Positions 25,998-35,339 are shown, numbered from the stretch's first letter. The stretch: DNA of 64,000 nt from Pseudomonadota bacterium (GCA_947505245.1 CANNIZ010000020.1:18717-82716); one strand, 5' to 3'. Numbers and translations: made by a program. Notes: generated from the sequence alone by a model not told the origin.

Positions 25998-26824
25998 CGA
26001 CGCGCCGATGCCATTCGGCGGGCGGCGAGGGCGCTGACGACGATGAACGACGCCCGGCCGAGCCACAGGCCGAGCGCGGCCACCTGGACGTAGCCGACGA
26101 ACGAGTCGTCCATTGCGTGGGCGCGGGCGCGCGCGAGCGCGAGCGCGAGCGTGGTGGGGTCGCCGAGCGCACCTGCGACCGCGGCGATGAGGCCGATCAG
26201 GCCGTAAGCGGGCCGCAAGCCGCTCAGCATCGATTGCGACAGCAGCAACGCCCCGCTGATGTGCAGCATGCCGACCGCGACGCTCAGGAGGACCGCGCGT
26301 TCGATCGGCGGGCGCGCGAGCTGGAAGGGCGTGCGCACCTGTCGCTGATCGCGCACGGCAACCGCCACGGCCATCGCGCACAGCGAGGCCGGCAGGGCCC
26401 AGCGCAGCACCGGCACGTCGAACACGACGGGGTACAGGGCGAGCGGGGCCAGCACCCTTCCCGCGAGCTCGGCGTTGGTACGCGTCTCGTTCGGGCGGCG
26501 TTCGGCGCCGAGCAGCCCGCGGACGAACGCGCTGTCCGCGCCGCTGGCCAGCAACGAAGGCAGCAGCGAGCTTGCGACCAGCCAGCCGACGACGATCGCG
26601 ACATCGCTCCGCGCGAGGACGACGCCCCACAGGTCGAGCGTTCCGTAGTCCAGCGGAAACACACCCGACGTGCGCGCGGCCGCTGCGACCGCGATCAGAG
26701 CGATCGTCGGTAGCGCGCGTGCCACGCGGCTCGCCCGTCCGGGCACGTCGAGCAGGGCGTCGTTACCGGCCAGCGCGGCTACACCCAACGCGGCGGTCGC
26801 GTACACCGCCGGCCAGACGATCAC
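25991..26824 (-). CDS. Polytopic membrane protein, function unknown
   Basis: The GTG start overlaps the stop of the FAH gene (GTGA). The 277 residues have about seven hydrophobic helices (MIVWPAVYATAALGVAALAG, LPTIALIAVAAAA, LWGVVLARSDVAIVVGWLVASSLLPSLLAS, WALPASLCAMAVAVAV, AVLLSVAVGMLHISGALLL, YGLIGLIAAVAGAL, YVQVAALGLWLGRASFIVVSALA). No transporter motif is evident. It is the last gene of the pfkB-FAH operon. Its 3' end overlaps the convergent lipoprotein gene by 7 bp. Confidence 0.75.
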   Translation of the reverse strand: MIVWPAVYATAALGVAALAGNDALLDVPGRASRVARALPTIALIAVAAAARTSGVFPLDYGTLDLWGVVLARSDVAIVVGWLVASSLLPSLLASGADSAFVRGLLGAERRPNETRTNAELAGRVLAPLALYPVVFDVPVLRWALPASLCAMAVAVAVRDQRQVRTPFQLARPPIERAVLLSVAVGMLHISGALLLSQSMLSGLRPAYGLIGLIAAVAGALGDPTTLALALARARAHAMDDSFVGYVQVAALGLWLGRASFIVVSALAARRMASARRQ

Positions 26825-27588
26825 CGGTCTTCCCGATCCACCACGGGGTTCTCGAGCGTACCGATGCCCTCGATCGTCACGCGCACCACGTCGCCAGCGA
26901 CGATGGGCGCGATGCCCGACGGCGTGCCGGTCGCGATCACGTCCCCCGGCAACAGCGTCATGATCGACGAGATCCACACGAGCAGCGTCGGGACGTCGAA
27001 GTGCATCTGCGACGTGCGTCCGTCCTGGCGAAGCTCGCCGTTCACGTGCAGCTGAAGGGCCAGATCGCGCGCGTCGAGCCCGGTGACCACGCTCGGACCG
27101 ATCGGGCAGAACGTGTCGAACCCTTTCGCGCGACCGAAGATGCCGTCCTTCTTCTGGAAGTCGCGCGCGGTGACGTCGTTCACGATCGTGTAGCCGAACA
27201 CCGCGTCCATCACGGTGTCCCTGGTGCCCCGCGTGAGCGTGCGGCCGATCACGACGCCGAGCTCCCCTTCGGGATCCACCCGCGTCGTGCGCGGCGGGAT
27301 CGCTACCGCGTCGCCCGGACCCACCACGGACGTGGACGGCTTGAGGAAGATGCGCGGCTCGTCGGGCATTTCGGCGCCCATCTCGGCGGCGTGCTGCGCG
27401 TAGTTGCGCGCCACGGCGACGACCTTGCTCGGCGTCACGGGCGCGAGCAGCCTTGTGTCGCCGAGCGCAGCGCGCTCCCCGGTCGGCCGGAAGCCGAGCG
27501 CCCAGTCGCCCGTGAGCCACAAGAGCTGGCCGTCCTGGAGGTCAGCGTGCCGCGGGCCGTGGGCCGTCGCGACGCGGACGAGGTTCAC
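26821..27588 (-). CDS. Fumarylacetoacetate hydrolase family protein
   Basis: The 255-residue product has the C-terminal FAH fold typical of HpaG/YcgM and acylpyruvate hydrolases: VVAVARNYAQHAAEMG, IFLKPSTSVVGPGDAVAIP, the metal-binding DPEGELGVVIG (Glu-x-Glu pattern), FGYTIVNDVTARDFQKKDGIFGRAKGFDTFCPIGP and VIATGTPSGIAP. It should cleave a C-C bond in a 2,4-dioxo acid or act as an oxaloacetate decarboxylase or tautomerase; the substrate is not determined. GTG start and both ends overlap neighbours by 4 nt (GTGA). Confidence 0.92.
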   Translation of the reverse strand: MNLVRVATAHGPRHADLQDGQLLWLTGDWALGFRPTGERAALGDTRLLAPVTPSKVVAVARNYAQHAAEMGAEMPDEPRIFLKPSTSVVGPGDAVAIPPRTTRVDPEGELGVVIGRTLTRGTRDTVMDAVFGYTIVNDVTARDFQKKDGIFGRAKGFDTFCPIGPSVVTGLDARDLALQLHVNGELRQDGRTSQMHFDVPTLLVWISSIMTLLPGDVIATGTPSGIAPIVAGDVVRVTIEGIGTLENPVVDREDR

Positions 27589-28637
27589 ACGCTCCCCACG
27601 ACCGGCGCGCCCGCAGGCGTGGCCGTCTTCGGGGCCGGGTGGGTCGGGAATTCAGCGACGATCGCTGCGAGCGCTGCGCGATCCTTGAATACCGCGCCGA
27701 TCTGGCCGACCGTGAGCGCCGCGATGGCCGACGCGAGCCGCCCGCAGTCCGACGGCGAAAAGCCACGCACGACGCCGTACAAAAACCCGCCCGCGTACGC
27801 GTCGCCGGCGCCCGTCGTGTCCATCGCCTTCACCCAGCGGACGGGGATCTCGTACGTGACGCCCTCGTGGCGCACGAGCGAGCCCTGCGCGCCCAGCTTT
27901 ACGATGACCGTGCGCAGGTTCGCCTTCTCGGCGATGACCACGACTGCGCGCTCGGGCTCATCGTCCGTGAGGGCGCGGGCTTCCTCGGCGTTCAAGAACG
28001 CGATGTCCGCGAAGTCGGTGAGGGTGTTCCAGACGGTGTCGCGGATCGCGCGGATGACGAACGGGTCGGATGCGTCGAACGATACACGCCCGCCCGCGTC
28101 CTTCACGACCTGCATCGCGCGAGTGACCGTGCCGGTCATCGGGCCGCCGAGCAGCTCGTAGCCGGTGAAATGCACGATCTTGGAGGAGCGCAGCGCACCT
28201 TCGAACGAGCCGAAGTCGGCGAGTTCAGTCGCAGCGCCGAGGTCCGTGAGCATGGTTCGTTCGGCGTCTTTCGCCGAGATGATCGACAGGCACTTTCCGG
28301 TCGCCCGCTCGGTGCTGAACCGCAGCGCGTGGTTTCCACACGCCTCTTCGATCTTCGCGGCGTACATGTGGCCCATCTGGTCGTCACCGACCTGGCCGCA
28401 GTACGTCGCGCGGGCGCCCATCAGGCCGGCGGTGGCGATCGTGTTCGCGCCGGATCCACCGGAGTCGAACGCGATCTTGTGGTGGCGCAACCGCTCGTAG
28501 GCGACCATCCATCGATCGTGGTCGACGGGGTGCATCGTGCCGCGAACGAGGCCCAATTCGTGCAGGACGTCGTCGTTGTCGACGACGACGAGGGCGTCAA
28601 CAAGCGAATTACCGATACCAGCAAGGTCCCACGTCAT
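27585..28637 (-). CDS. PfkB family carbohydrate/nucleoside kinase
   Basis: The 350-residue product has PfkB signatures: FDSGGSGANTIATAGLMGARATYCGQVGDDQMG near the front and DTTGAGDAYAGGFLYG with the catalytic Asp near the end. DPFVIRAIRDTVW, FLNAEEARALT and VIVKLGAQGS lie between. The layout (GNSLVDALVVV start, SAKDAERTMLTDLGAA) resembles adenosine kinase and its sugar-kinase relatives. It transfers phosphate from ATP to a sugar or nucleoside. It is first in a three-gene overlapping operon with the FAH protein and a membrane protein. Confidence 0.92.
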   Translation of the reverse strand: MTWDLAGIGNSLVDALVVVDNDDVLHELGLVRGTMHPVDHDRWMVAYERLRHHKIAFDSGGSGANTIATAGLMGARATYCGQVGDDQMGHMYAAKIEEACGNHALRFSTERATGKCLSIISAKDAERTMLTDLGAATELADFGSFEGALRSSKIVHFTGYELLGGPMTGTVTRAMQVVKDAGGRVSFDASDPFVIRAIRDTVWNTLTDFADIAFLNAEEARALTDDEPERAVVVIAEKANLRTVIVKLGAQGSLVRHEGVTYEIPVRWVKAMDTTGAGDAYAGGFLYGVVRGFSPSDCGRLASAIAALTVGQIGAVFKDRAALAAIVAEFPTHPAPKTATPAGAPVVGSV

Positions 28638-28703
28638 CCGACGCTCCGCACAAAGGGCGGCGGACTCTATCGCATCCGCGCCTCGCGCGCTGCGCCTGAC
28701 GCC

Positions 28704-29732
28704 GTGCTACCCACAGACGTGCGTTTCGACCGTCGAATGTTCCTCGGCTTGATCGTCGCCGTGGCGCTTCTTGCCGTGTTCCTCTCCGGAGTGGACGGGC
28801 CTGCGCTGTTCGGCGCGCTCCGAACGGTGAACGTCTGGTGGCTCCTGTTCGGCTCGGTGCTGATCCTGATCGAGTGGGTGGCGCGCGGACTTCGGTGGTG
28901 GGTGCTCCTGCGCGGGGTCGACGACGAAGGTCCCGGTGCAATGATCTCCGCCACCCTGGCCGGGGCAGCGGCGAATACGCTGATTCCGCTCCGCGGCGGT
29001 GACATCCTTCGCCCCGCGATGTTGTCGCTAAGGCGGGACGTGCCGTTCGCTGCGGCGGTGTCCTCCACCGTTATCGACCGCCTGTTCGACCTCGCGGGCG
29101 TGGTGCTGCTGCTGGTGGCGCTCGACTTTACGCTGCCAGCGCGCGCCGAGACCTCCGTGGCCCTGGGACACCTGCGCATGGCGGTTCACGGCGCCGTCGG
29201 TGGCGGGCTGTTCCTCGTGCTGTTGATCGTGGTCGCTGTCACGGCTCCCGCGCGGGAGATCGCGGTGTCGACGCTGTCGAGACTGCCTTCAAAGCGGCTC
29301 GCCGAGCGCGCGGTCAAGGTGTTCGACCAGGTCGTCGAGGGGGTGATCGTCGCTGGCAAGCCGAGCCGGCTGCTCGCGGCCACGCTGCTCACGGTGGTGG
29401 TGTGGGTTTGCGCCGTGGGGGCCGCCGAGGCGACGCACCGCTCGATCGGGCTTCATCTTCCCGTCTCCGCCGCGATCCTCGTCGTGGTCACGGTCAACCT
29501 CGCGGTGTCCGTGCCGCAGGGGCCCGGGTTCGTCGGCGTGTTTCAGGTCGCCGTCGAGCAGGCGCTCTCGCTGTTTTCCGCCCCGAAAGGGGCGTCCCAG
29601 GCGGTCGCGATCTTGTTCTGGGCGGTGTCGTTCGTGCCGGTCACCGCGATCGGCGCGTTCGAAGCGTGGCGGCAGGGCATCAAGCTCTCAGGCGGCGCGC
29701 CACCTGCCGAGCCGCCGTCCCCGGCGCATTAG
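28704..29732 (+). CDS. Lysylphosphatidylglycerol synthase TM region/UPF0104 protein
   Basis: The GTG at 28704 is a working start; GTG 28719 and ATG 28737 are in frame. About 342 residues with roughly eight membrane helices match the flippase-like domain of the LPG_synthase_TM/UPF0104 group: WWLLFGSVLILIEWVARGLRWWVLL, AGAAANTLIPLRGGDILRPAML, SSTVIDRLFDLAGVVLLL and VPQGPGFVGVFQVAVEQAL. The (N/A)xxxPxRxGDxxRP and PxxPGxxGxFE-like blocks are the family marks. Known members translocate lipids; the substrate is unknown. It is divergent from the pfkB operon (67 bp apart). Confidence 0.85.
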   Translation: MLPTDVRFDRRMFLGLIVAVALLAVFLSGVDGPALFGALRTVNVWWLLFGSVLILIEWVARGLRWWVLLRGVDDEGPGAMISATLAGAAANTLIPLRGGDILRPAMLSLRRDVPFAAAVSSTVIDRLFDLAGVVLLLVALDFTLPARAETSVALGHLRMAVHGAVGGGLFLVLLIVVAVTAPAREIAVSTLSRLPSKRLAERAVKVFDQVVEGVIVAGKPSRLLAATLLTVVVWVCAVGAAEATHRSIGLHLPVSAAILVVVTVNLAVSVPQGPGFVGVFQVAVEQALSLFSAPKGASQAVAILFWAVSFVPVTAIGAFEAWRQGIKLSGGAPPAEPPSPAH

Positions 29733-31618
29733 CGCCCGGGCGAGGCGGGAGCGCGTCGTAGCAGGCCCGCGATGGCCTCACCGAGCGCCGTTCCCGTGTA
29801 CGGCTTCGGCAGGTACGCGCCATGCGGACCCGCGAGCCGCACGTTGCCGCCCGACACCCACAACACCTGCGCGTCGATCCCGGCGGCGCGCAGGTCGGGC
29901 AGTGCGTCGCCCCCGTCCAGCGTAGGGAGATCCAGCACGAGGGCCGCGGGGCGCTCGTCGACGGCGGCGGTCTGCGCGGCATCACGCAGCGCTGCGAGAT
30001 CGGTGAACACGCGCACCTCGAAGCCCTGGGCGGCGAGCGAGATGCGTGAAAATTCGAGGATCTGGGCGTGGTCATCCAGGATCCACACGCGACCGCCCTT
30101 GCCGCCGTGCGCGCGAACCAGGTCGTCGTACACGAATTCGGGGCGCGAGGACATCGGCAGGAACAGCTCGACGCGGGCGCCCCCTTCGCTCGAGAGTCGC
30201 ACCGCGCCCGAGTGCGCCGCGAGGACTCCTTGGACGGCGGCGAGCCCGACGCCGTGGCCGTCCGCGCGCGTCGTGAAGAACGGCTCGAACAGTCGTTCGG
30301 GCTTCACGTTCGGAAAGCCGGGACCGGAATCGTTGACCGTGATGCGCGCGACCTCGGAGCCCGGCGGTGGGGCGCCAGGGGCCTGCCAGGTGGGCGCGGC
30401 AGGCATCGGAACGTGGTCGACCGTGACCTGGATGCGGCCGCGGCCGCCGCACGCCTGGCCCGCGTTGGTCAACAGGTTCAGCACGGCCTGGTGAAGCTGC
30501 CCGGCATCGGCCTCGACGATGACGTCTTCATCGCCGCGCAAATCGAGGGCGATCCCGCTCGGCGCCGACGCGCGGTAGAGCTCGACGGTCCGGTGCGCGA
30601 GGCCCATCGCGCGTACCGGCTCGACGTGGGTGTTCGACGGTCCACCGAACGCGAGCAGCTGCTTGGTGAGCCGCGCGCCTTGCAGCGTCGCGTCCTGCTG
30701 GAGGCCCGCCGACCGTCGCACGCGCTCGTCGGTCGACCACATCTCGATCAATTCGGCGTGGCCGCCGATCGCGCAGATCAGGTTGTTCACGTCGTGTGCG
30801 ACGGCGCGCGCGAGCCGCCCGAGGCGGGTGAGGTTCTCCTCCCGCTGCGCGGTGGCCTGGGCGACGTCTTGCGCGGTGACGTCGCGCATCACGCCGAGCA
30901 GCGCGGGGGCGCCGCCGCCGGGATCGGGCACGACGCGGCTCCAGATCGCGGCCGTCATGGTGGTGCCGTCCTTGCGCACGAACGAGCGCCGCGTGCCTTC
31001 TGAGGGCCGACCGAGCACGAGCGCGGCGATCGCTGTCTGGGCGGCCGACCGCTCCGCGTCAGTCGCGTACACCAGGTTGGTCCACCCGCGTGTGCGCACG
31101 TCCTCGGCGGTCCACCCCACGAGGGCCTGCATGCCGTCGCTGTAGTGGAGGAGCTCGCCGTCGAGGGTGACGAGGATCATCCCCTCCTCGAGGACCGGCA
31201 GCGCCGTCGCGAGCACGTCGGCGTCGCGCTGGTTGCGGTCGGCCGCGATCGCGCGCTCGAGCGCGGCTCCAGCGAGGGTGACGATCCGTTCCAGCGGCTC
31301 TGGGATGGACCGCGCAGGCGCTGCGAACCGGAACGTCACGACGCCGCAGGGGCCGTCGGCCCCTACGAGCGCCGTCGCGACGCTGAGGCGGTCGCTCGAC
31401 CATTGCGGGGTCTGCGTCTCGAACGCGCGCCGCTCGGCGGCTTCGGCGGCATCGGGCGCGTCTCCGATCGAGGTGAGCAGGTCCCGGGTCGTGTCGTGGC
31501 GCCACGCCCGGGTAGCGGCGCACCAGCCGGATTCGACGGCCGACCCGATCGCGAGGCCAACGTCACGCGCGCCAGAGGCCGCGACGAGGGCGAGGATTGG
31601 ATCGGACGGGTGACTCAT
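29729..31618 (-). CDS. Hybrid sensor histidine kinase (GAF-like, PAS, HK, receiver)
   Basis: This soluble 629-residue protein has these regions in order: a GAF-like region (about 5-125), PAS (about 135-250, VLEEGMILVTLDGELLHYSDGMQALVGW), a His-kinase dimerisation helix with phospho-acceptor His275 in RAVAHDVNNL, an ATPase domain with NLLTNAGQA (N box), VNDSGPGF (G1) and GHGVGLAAVQGVL (G2), and a C-terminal receiver (about 515-625, WILDD, LVLDLPTLDGG, LPKPY). The receiver keeps its phospho-Asp and Lys. There are no membrane segments, so it senses a cytoplasmic signal. No response regulator lies nearby. The 3' end overlaps the convergent flippase-like gene by 4 bp. Confidence 0.9.
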   Translation of the reverse strand: MSHPSDPILALVAASGARDVGLAIGSAVESGWCAATRAWRHDTTRDLLTSIGDAPDAAEAAERRAFETQTPQWSSDRLSVATALVGADGPCGVVTFRFAAPARSIPEPLERIVTLAGAALERAIAADRNQRDADVLATALPVLEEGMILVTLDGELLHYSDGMQALVGWTAEDVRTRGWTNLVYATDAERSAAQTAIAALVLGRPSEGTRRSFVRKDGTTMTAAIWSRVVPDPGGGAPALLGVMRDVTAQDVAQATAQREENLTRLGRLARAVAHDVNNLICAIGGHAELIEMWSTDERVRRSAGLQQDATLQGARLTKQLLAFGGPSNTHVEPVRAMGLAHRTVELYRASAPSGIALDLRGDEDVIVEADAGQLHQAVLNLLTNAGQACGGRGRIQVTVDHVPMPAAPTWQAPGAPPPGSEVARITVNDSGPGFPNVKPERLFEPFFTTRADGHGVGLAAVQGVLAAHSGAVRLSSEGGARVELFLPMSSRPEFVYDDLVRAHGGKGGRVWILDDHAQILEFSRISLAAQGFEVRVFTDLAALRDAAQTAAVDERPAALVLDLPTLDGGDALPDLRAAGIDAQVLWVSGGNVRLAGPHGAYLPKPYTGTALGEAIAGLLRRAPASPGR

Positions 31619-31658
31619 GAACGGAGGATGCCACAGGCTCTCCGAAAATTGCACCCCG

Positions 31659-33581
31659 CTACGACGATAACGTTCGCGGATCCGTCAATTTACCCATGAC
31701 CGCGCTGGCGGCCGCCACCGCCGGCGACACGAGGTAGACCGGACCGGGTGCGCCCATCCGCCGGGCGAAATTCCGGTTCGTGGTGCTGGCGGTCGTCTCG
31801 CCGGGGAGCGGGATGCCGGGGCCGTTGCCGATACACGAGCCGCAGCCGGGCTCGGTGACGACGGCGCCCTTGCTGCGGAACAGCTCCAACAGGCCCTCCT
31901 CGTCAGCTGCGGTGGCGACGTCGGCGCTCGACGGCGTGACGGTGATGCGCACGCCCGGCGCGACGGTGCGGTCGCGGAGCACGTTCGCGGCGGCGCGAAG
32001 GTCGGACAGCGAGCCGCCCGTACACGACGCGATCACGACGTTCTGGATCGCGACGGTGGTGTGCTCGTCGAGCGGCGCGCGGTTGCGCGAGTCGCCGGGC
32101 GTCGCGACGGTGAGCGGCACGTCGTCGAGGTCGAGCACGATCACCTTCTCGTAGGAACAGCCCGGATCCGGATGGACGAGCAGGTCCGTGGCGTCGACGC
32201 CGCGCCGCTGCTTCAAGAAGTCGACGATCGGCTTGCACGGGGCGACGACGCCGGTCATCAGGCCGCCCTCGACGGTCATGTTGGTGAGCACGGACAATTC
32301 GTCCACGTTCCACTGGTCGAGGCCCGCCCCCGCGAACTCGATCACGCAGGTGTCGGTCGGGGACTTCCGCCAGTGCTCCTCGCGGAAGTACGGGTCGCCG
32401 ATCAGGTGCAGGATCACGTCCTTCGGCGACAACACGCCCTTGGCGGAGCCCACGATCTCGACGCGGACGACCTTCGGCACCGTGACGGGGATCAGCCCGG
32501 TGCGCAGCGCGAACGCCATCGCGGTGCTGCCGACGCCGAACGCGAACGCGTTCATCACGCCGGCCGTAGGGGTGTGCGAGTCGGTGAGCACGACGATGTC
32601 GCCGGGCAGGGCGTAGTCTTCGACGACGATGCGGTGGCACACGCCCGGCTTGAACGCGCGGCCGGGGCCGTGCACGCGGATGCCGTTCTGCTCACAGGCG
32701 GCGATCATCTCGTCGCGCAGCTGGAGCGCGGGGCCGAGGCGCGCCTTGCGCACGCCCTCGGGGACGCTCTCGTGCCCGAGCAGGACGAAGTGATCTTCGA
32801 ACGCGGCGACCATCTCGGGCCGGTACATCGGCGCCGCCTGCCACTCGCGGCGGTACAGGTCGACGACCATGCCGCCCGTGTATTCGTGGACGCCGCGGAA
32901 CGCCGCGCGCGCGAGCACCTGGTCGCCAGGGCCAACCGCGGGGATGCCGTCGGGCAGGCCTTGCCCGCGCCAGGCGCGGCGGGCGATCAGCTTCTCGACG
33001 CTGTTCATCGGGCGCGCGGTCTTGTCGGTCGCGTAGGTGGGATGCACGTCCCCTGCGAGCAGCTTCGAACCGTATTTCAGCAAGCCGCCCGCTTTGGCGA
33101 CGGCGCGGAAGAAGTCGGGCAGGGCGTCCACATGGGCGCCGAGATCGATGTCCTCGCCGCGCGTGATCGCGTCCAACACGCTACGATCGGTCGTGAACGG
33201 CATGCCGTCATAGACCATGTTCTCCTGGAAGATGCGCTGGAAGCTGTCGGCGACGACGAGCTTGATCCCAGCGCCCTTGTGGGCGACCACCGCCACCTCG
33301 CGCGACGAGCCCGAGCCGTACGCGTCGCCGCCGACGATCACGTCGAAGCCGCCCTTCTTCACGTCACCGGGCTGCACGACCTCGAGGAAGTTGTGCAGGA
33401 ACCAGGGGCCCAGGACCTCGGGTGTGTAGCCCAACGTACACGCCTGGCCGCTGATCATCAGGTCGGTGTTCACGCCGTAGGTGTAGGCCTTTCCGGCGAC
33501 GTCTACGGGTTGACCGTCGAGCTGGGCGCGCACCGCAGCGGCGTCTTCGACGAGGTGGAGGACACGTCCTGGGAACTTCAT
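31659..33581 (-). CDS. Aconitase-family hydratase with reversed domain order
   Basis: The 640-residue protein places the small swivelling domain first (about 1-200, GKAYTYGVNTDLMISGQACTLG, DVIVGGDAYGSGSSREVAV, FQENMVYDGMPF), as in LeuD. The large Fe-S domain follows (about 230-640, DHFVLLGHESV, GRAFKPGVCHRIV, DIVVLTDSHTPTAGVMNAFAFGVG), as in LeuC. The three cluster cysteines are in VIASCTGGS and EPGCGSCIGNGPG. Canonical aconitases have the opposite order. It should isomerise a hydroxy-tricarboxylate or isopropylmalate-like acid; the exact substrate needs phylogeny. No leu genes are adjacent, so aconitase or homoaconitase-like roles are open. Confidence 0.85.
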   Translation of the reverse strand: MKFPGRVLHLVEDAAAVRAQLDGQPVDVAGKAYTYGVNTDLMISGQACTLGYTPEVLGPWFLHNFLEVVQPGDVKKGGFDVIVGGDAYGSGSSREVAVVAHKGAGIKLVVADSFQRIFQENMVYDGMPFTTDRSVLDAITRGEDIDLGAHVDALPDFFRAVAKAGGLLKYGSKLLAGDVHPTYATDKTARPMNSVEKLIARRAWRGQGLPDGIPAVGPGDQVLARAAFRGVHEYTGGMVVDLYRREWQAAPMYRPEMVAAFEDHFVLLGHESVPEGVRKARLGPALQLRDEMIAACEQNGIRVHGPGRAFKPGVCHRIVVEDYALPGDIVVLTDSHTPTAGVMNAFAFGVGSTAMAFALRTGLIPVTVPKVVRVEIVGSAKGVLSPKDVILHLIGDPYFREEHWRKSPTDTCVIEFAGAGLDQWNVDELSVLTNMTVEGGLMTGVVAPCKPIVDFLKQRRGVDATDLLVHPDPGCSYEKVIVLDLDDVPLTVATPGDSRNRAPLDEHTTVAIQNVVIASCTGGSLSDLRAAANVLRDRTVAPGVRITVTPSSADVATAADEEGLLELFRSKGAVVTEPGCGSCIGNGPGIPLPGETTASTTNRNFARRMGAPGPVYLVSPAVAAASAVMGKLTDPRTLSS

Positions 33582-33641
33582 GCGGCACTCCCTGATCGGA
33601 GCGCGCCTGTAACCGGTGGTAGGCTCGCAGGCGGAGGGTCC

Positions 33642-34949
33642 ATGTGGAACCTTGTGTTCGTTGCGGCGTTCGCGGCCGAGCCCGTCACCGTAGCGATCCG
33701 CGCGGACGGGACGCTAATGCTCGGGGAGCGCCCGGTGGACGGGGCGGCGCTCGCGTCCGGGCTCGTCGCTGCGAAGGCCGCAGGCGCGTCCGACGTGGTG
33801 CTGATGGCCGACGCGTCGGTCGACTACGGCGACGTGATGGCCGTGATCACCGTCGTCCACGACGCCGGTCTCGAGGTCTCGCAGGTGGTCGACACCGTGG
33901 AGCGGCCGCCGGATCCACTGTTCCCGGGCGCGGGTGCGGAGGTCATGCAGCTCGGGACGGGGCTCACGCCGGAGCAGCTCAATGACCTCGAGCCGAGGCG
34001 GTTCAAGTTCCCGCAGAACCCGTACGGGACGACCGATTTTACGGCGTACACCCTTGAGTGGGGGGAGGCGCGCGTGGGGCTCGCCTCCGTGAGCTATGGG
34101 CTGCTCCCGCGAACGCAGGTGGCCACGATCCCGCTGCTCGACGCGGTCGGCGCGTACAACCTGCAGGGGAAGGTCAACCTGATGCGGTTCGGGCCGCTCG
34201 ACGGGGCGATCGACGCGCAGGCGTACACGTTCAAGGTCACCGACCTGATGGAGCGCCTGGACGGCGGTCGCTGGGGAATTTCGCCGCAGACGATCGCCAC
34301 CGGTCAGGAGCTGCTGGTCGCGGACATGACGTACCTCGGCCTCGGGTTCACGTCGTCGTTGCAGGTCGTAGGCGGCTGGTCGCTGCACGGCGGCGTCGGC
34401 TACTCGCGCGCCACCGCCGACGGAACGCTCGATCTGCAGGCGCTGCCCGCGATCATCGTGCCCGGCATGGACGCGACGGGTGACCAGCCCGTGATCGTCG
34501 GCGACGTGACCGGTGAGATCGTCGAGGCGCGGTTCGCCACGGACTTCCGGTTCAACCGCCGCGACAGCCTGATCCTCCAGGGCGTGGCGCCGGTTTACGC
34601 GCGCGTGCGGGGCACCCTGACCGGCATCGCCGAGGAGGATCTCCCGCCCGAACTGCAGGGTACCGGCGACCTGATGGTCGGCGAGGGGCAGTGGTTGCCG
34701 ATCGACAAGACGTTCCGCGCGAGCCTTTCGTACCAGGTGAGTTGGAAGCGGGTCGACGCGCGGCTCGGCATCGGCATGGCGGGCAAGTCGCTCCCGTACA
34801 GCTGGGTCGAGCAGAGCTTCGACCTCGCCTACCGGTTCGGCGGGCGAACGCGGCACACGGAGTCCAAGATCGAGCGTGGCTTCCGTCGCAACACGCGCGA
34901 TCTGCGCAAGGGCGGCGACGCGCCTGGCGCGGCGCCTACGGGCAGCTGA
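33642..34949 (+). CDS. ExbD/TolR-like periplasmic domain fused to barrel-like region
   Basis: The 435-residue product has a short signal (MWNLVFVAAFAAEP). Residues about 16-85 then match the periplasmic domain of ExbD/TolR: VTVAIRADGTLMLGERPVDGAALASGL, SDVVLMADASVDYGDVMAVITVVHDAGLEVSQVV. Normal ExbD has an N-terminal membrane helix; here it appears exported instead. From about 130 onwards the sequence is strand-rich with Gly/Tyr (YTLEWGEARVGLASVSYGLLPR, WSLHGGVGYSRATADGTLDLQALP, FRFNRRDSLILQGVAPVYARVRG, SYQVSWKRVDARLGIG), as for an outer-membrane barrel, ending in a basic tail. Function unknown. Confidence 0.75.
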   Translation: MWNLVFVAAFAAEPVTVAIRADGTLMLGERPVDGAALASGLVAAKAAGASDVVLMADASVDYGDVMAVITVVHDAGLEVSQVVDTVERPPDPLFPGAGAEVMQLGTGLTPEQLNDLEPRRFKFPQNPYGTTDFTAYTLEWGEARVGLASVSYGLLPRTQVATIPLLDAVGAYNLQGKVNLMRFGPLDGAIDAQAYTFKVTDLMERLDGGRWGISPQTIATGQELLVADMTYLGLGFTSSLQVVGGWSLHGGVGYSRATADGTLDLQALPAIIVPGMDATGDQPVIVGDVTGEIVEARFATDFRFNRRDSLILQGVAPVYARVRGTLTGIAEEDLPPELQGTGDLMVGEGQWLPIDKTFRASLSYQVSWKRVDARLGIGMAGKSLPYSWVEQSFDLAYRFGGRTRHTESKIERGFRRNTRDLRKGGDAPGAAPTGS

Positions 34950-35310
34950 GGACTTCCCAGCCGCACGTCCCGTCTTCGAGCGCAAGGCACACGCCGGTGG
35001 GCCCCGCGACGGTCACGCCGTCGGGGCACAACGTGTTCGGCATTCCGAGCGCGGGCCCGCAGGCGTCCACCGGGCAGGTCGCCGGGTCGGTCGCGCCGGT
35101 GTCGCCGCTTTCGTCGGTGCCGCCGTCGAGGCAGTCGACGCCGTCCTCATGCTCGCTGGTGTCGGAGTCTTCGCCGGTGTCTTCGGCCTGGGCGTCCGCT
35201 TCGTCCTGGGTGCTGGTGGAGGCGCCATCGTTGATGCGGGCGCCGAGCACCGGGCAGGCGGTGAGCGCGAGAACACCGACCGGGAGCGCGAGCAGGAGCA
35301 GCGGACGCAT
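34936..35310 (-). CDS. Cys-rich lipoprotein (eight-cysteine-type module)
   Basis: The 124-residue product starts MRPLLLLALPVGVLALTAC, a lipobox-terminated signal with GAGG upstream. An Asp/Glu/Thr/Ser-rich acidic linker follows, then a compact module with CPVDACGPALGMPNTLCPDG, GPTGVCLALEDGTCGW and a final SCP. The CG-x-MPN-x-LCPDG-x-GPTGxC-x-CGWEVxxCP spacing is familiar from small secreted modules in Myxococcota. Disulfides are expected outside the cytoplasm. It overlaps the convergent barrel-fusion gene by 14 bp. Confidence 0.75.
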   Translation of the reverse strand: MRPLLLLALPVGVLALTACPVLGARINDGASTSTQDEADAQAEDTGEDSDTSEHEDGVDCLDGGTDESGDTGATDPATCPVDACGPALGMPNTLCPDGVTVAGPTGVCLALEDGTCGWEVLSCP

Positions 35311-35339
35311 GAGCACCTCAGCGACAGTGTAACTCCGTT

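Noticed and set aside
24641..26713. 690-codon plus frame through the Ig/CARDB lipoprotein
   Set aside because: Extremely Arg-rich and out of frame with the recognised lipoprotein; a typical high-GC shadow.
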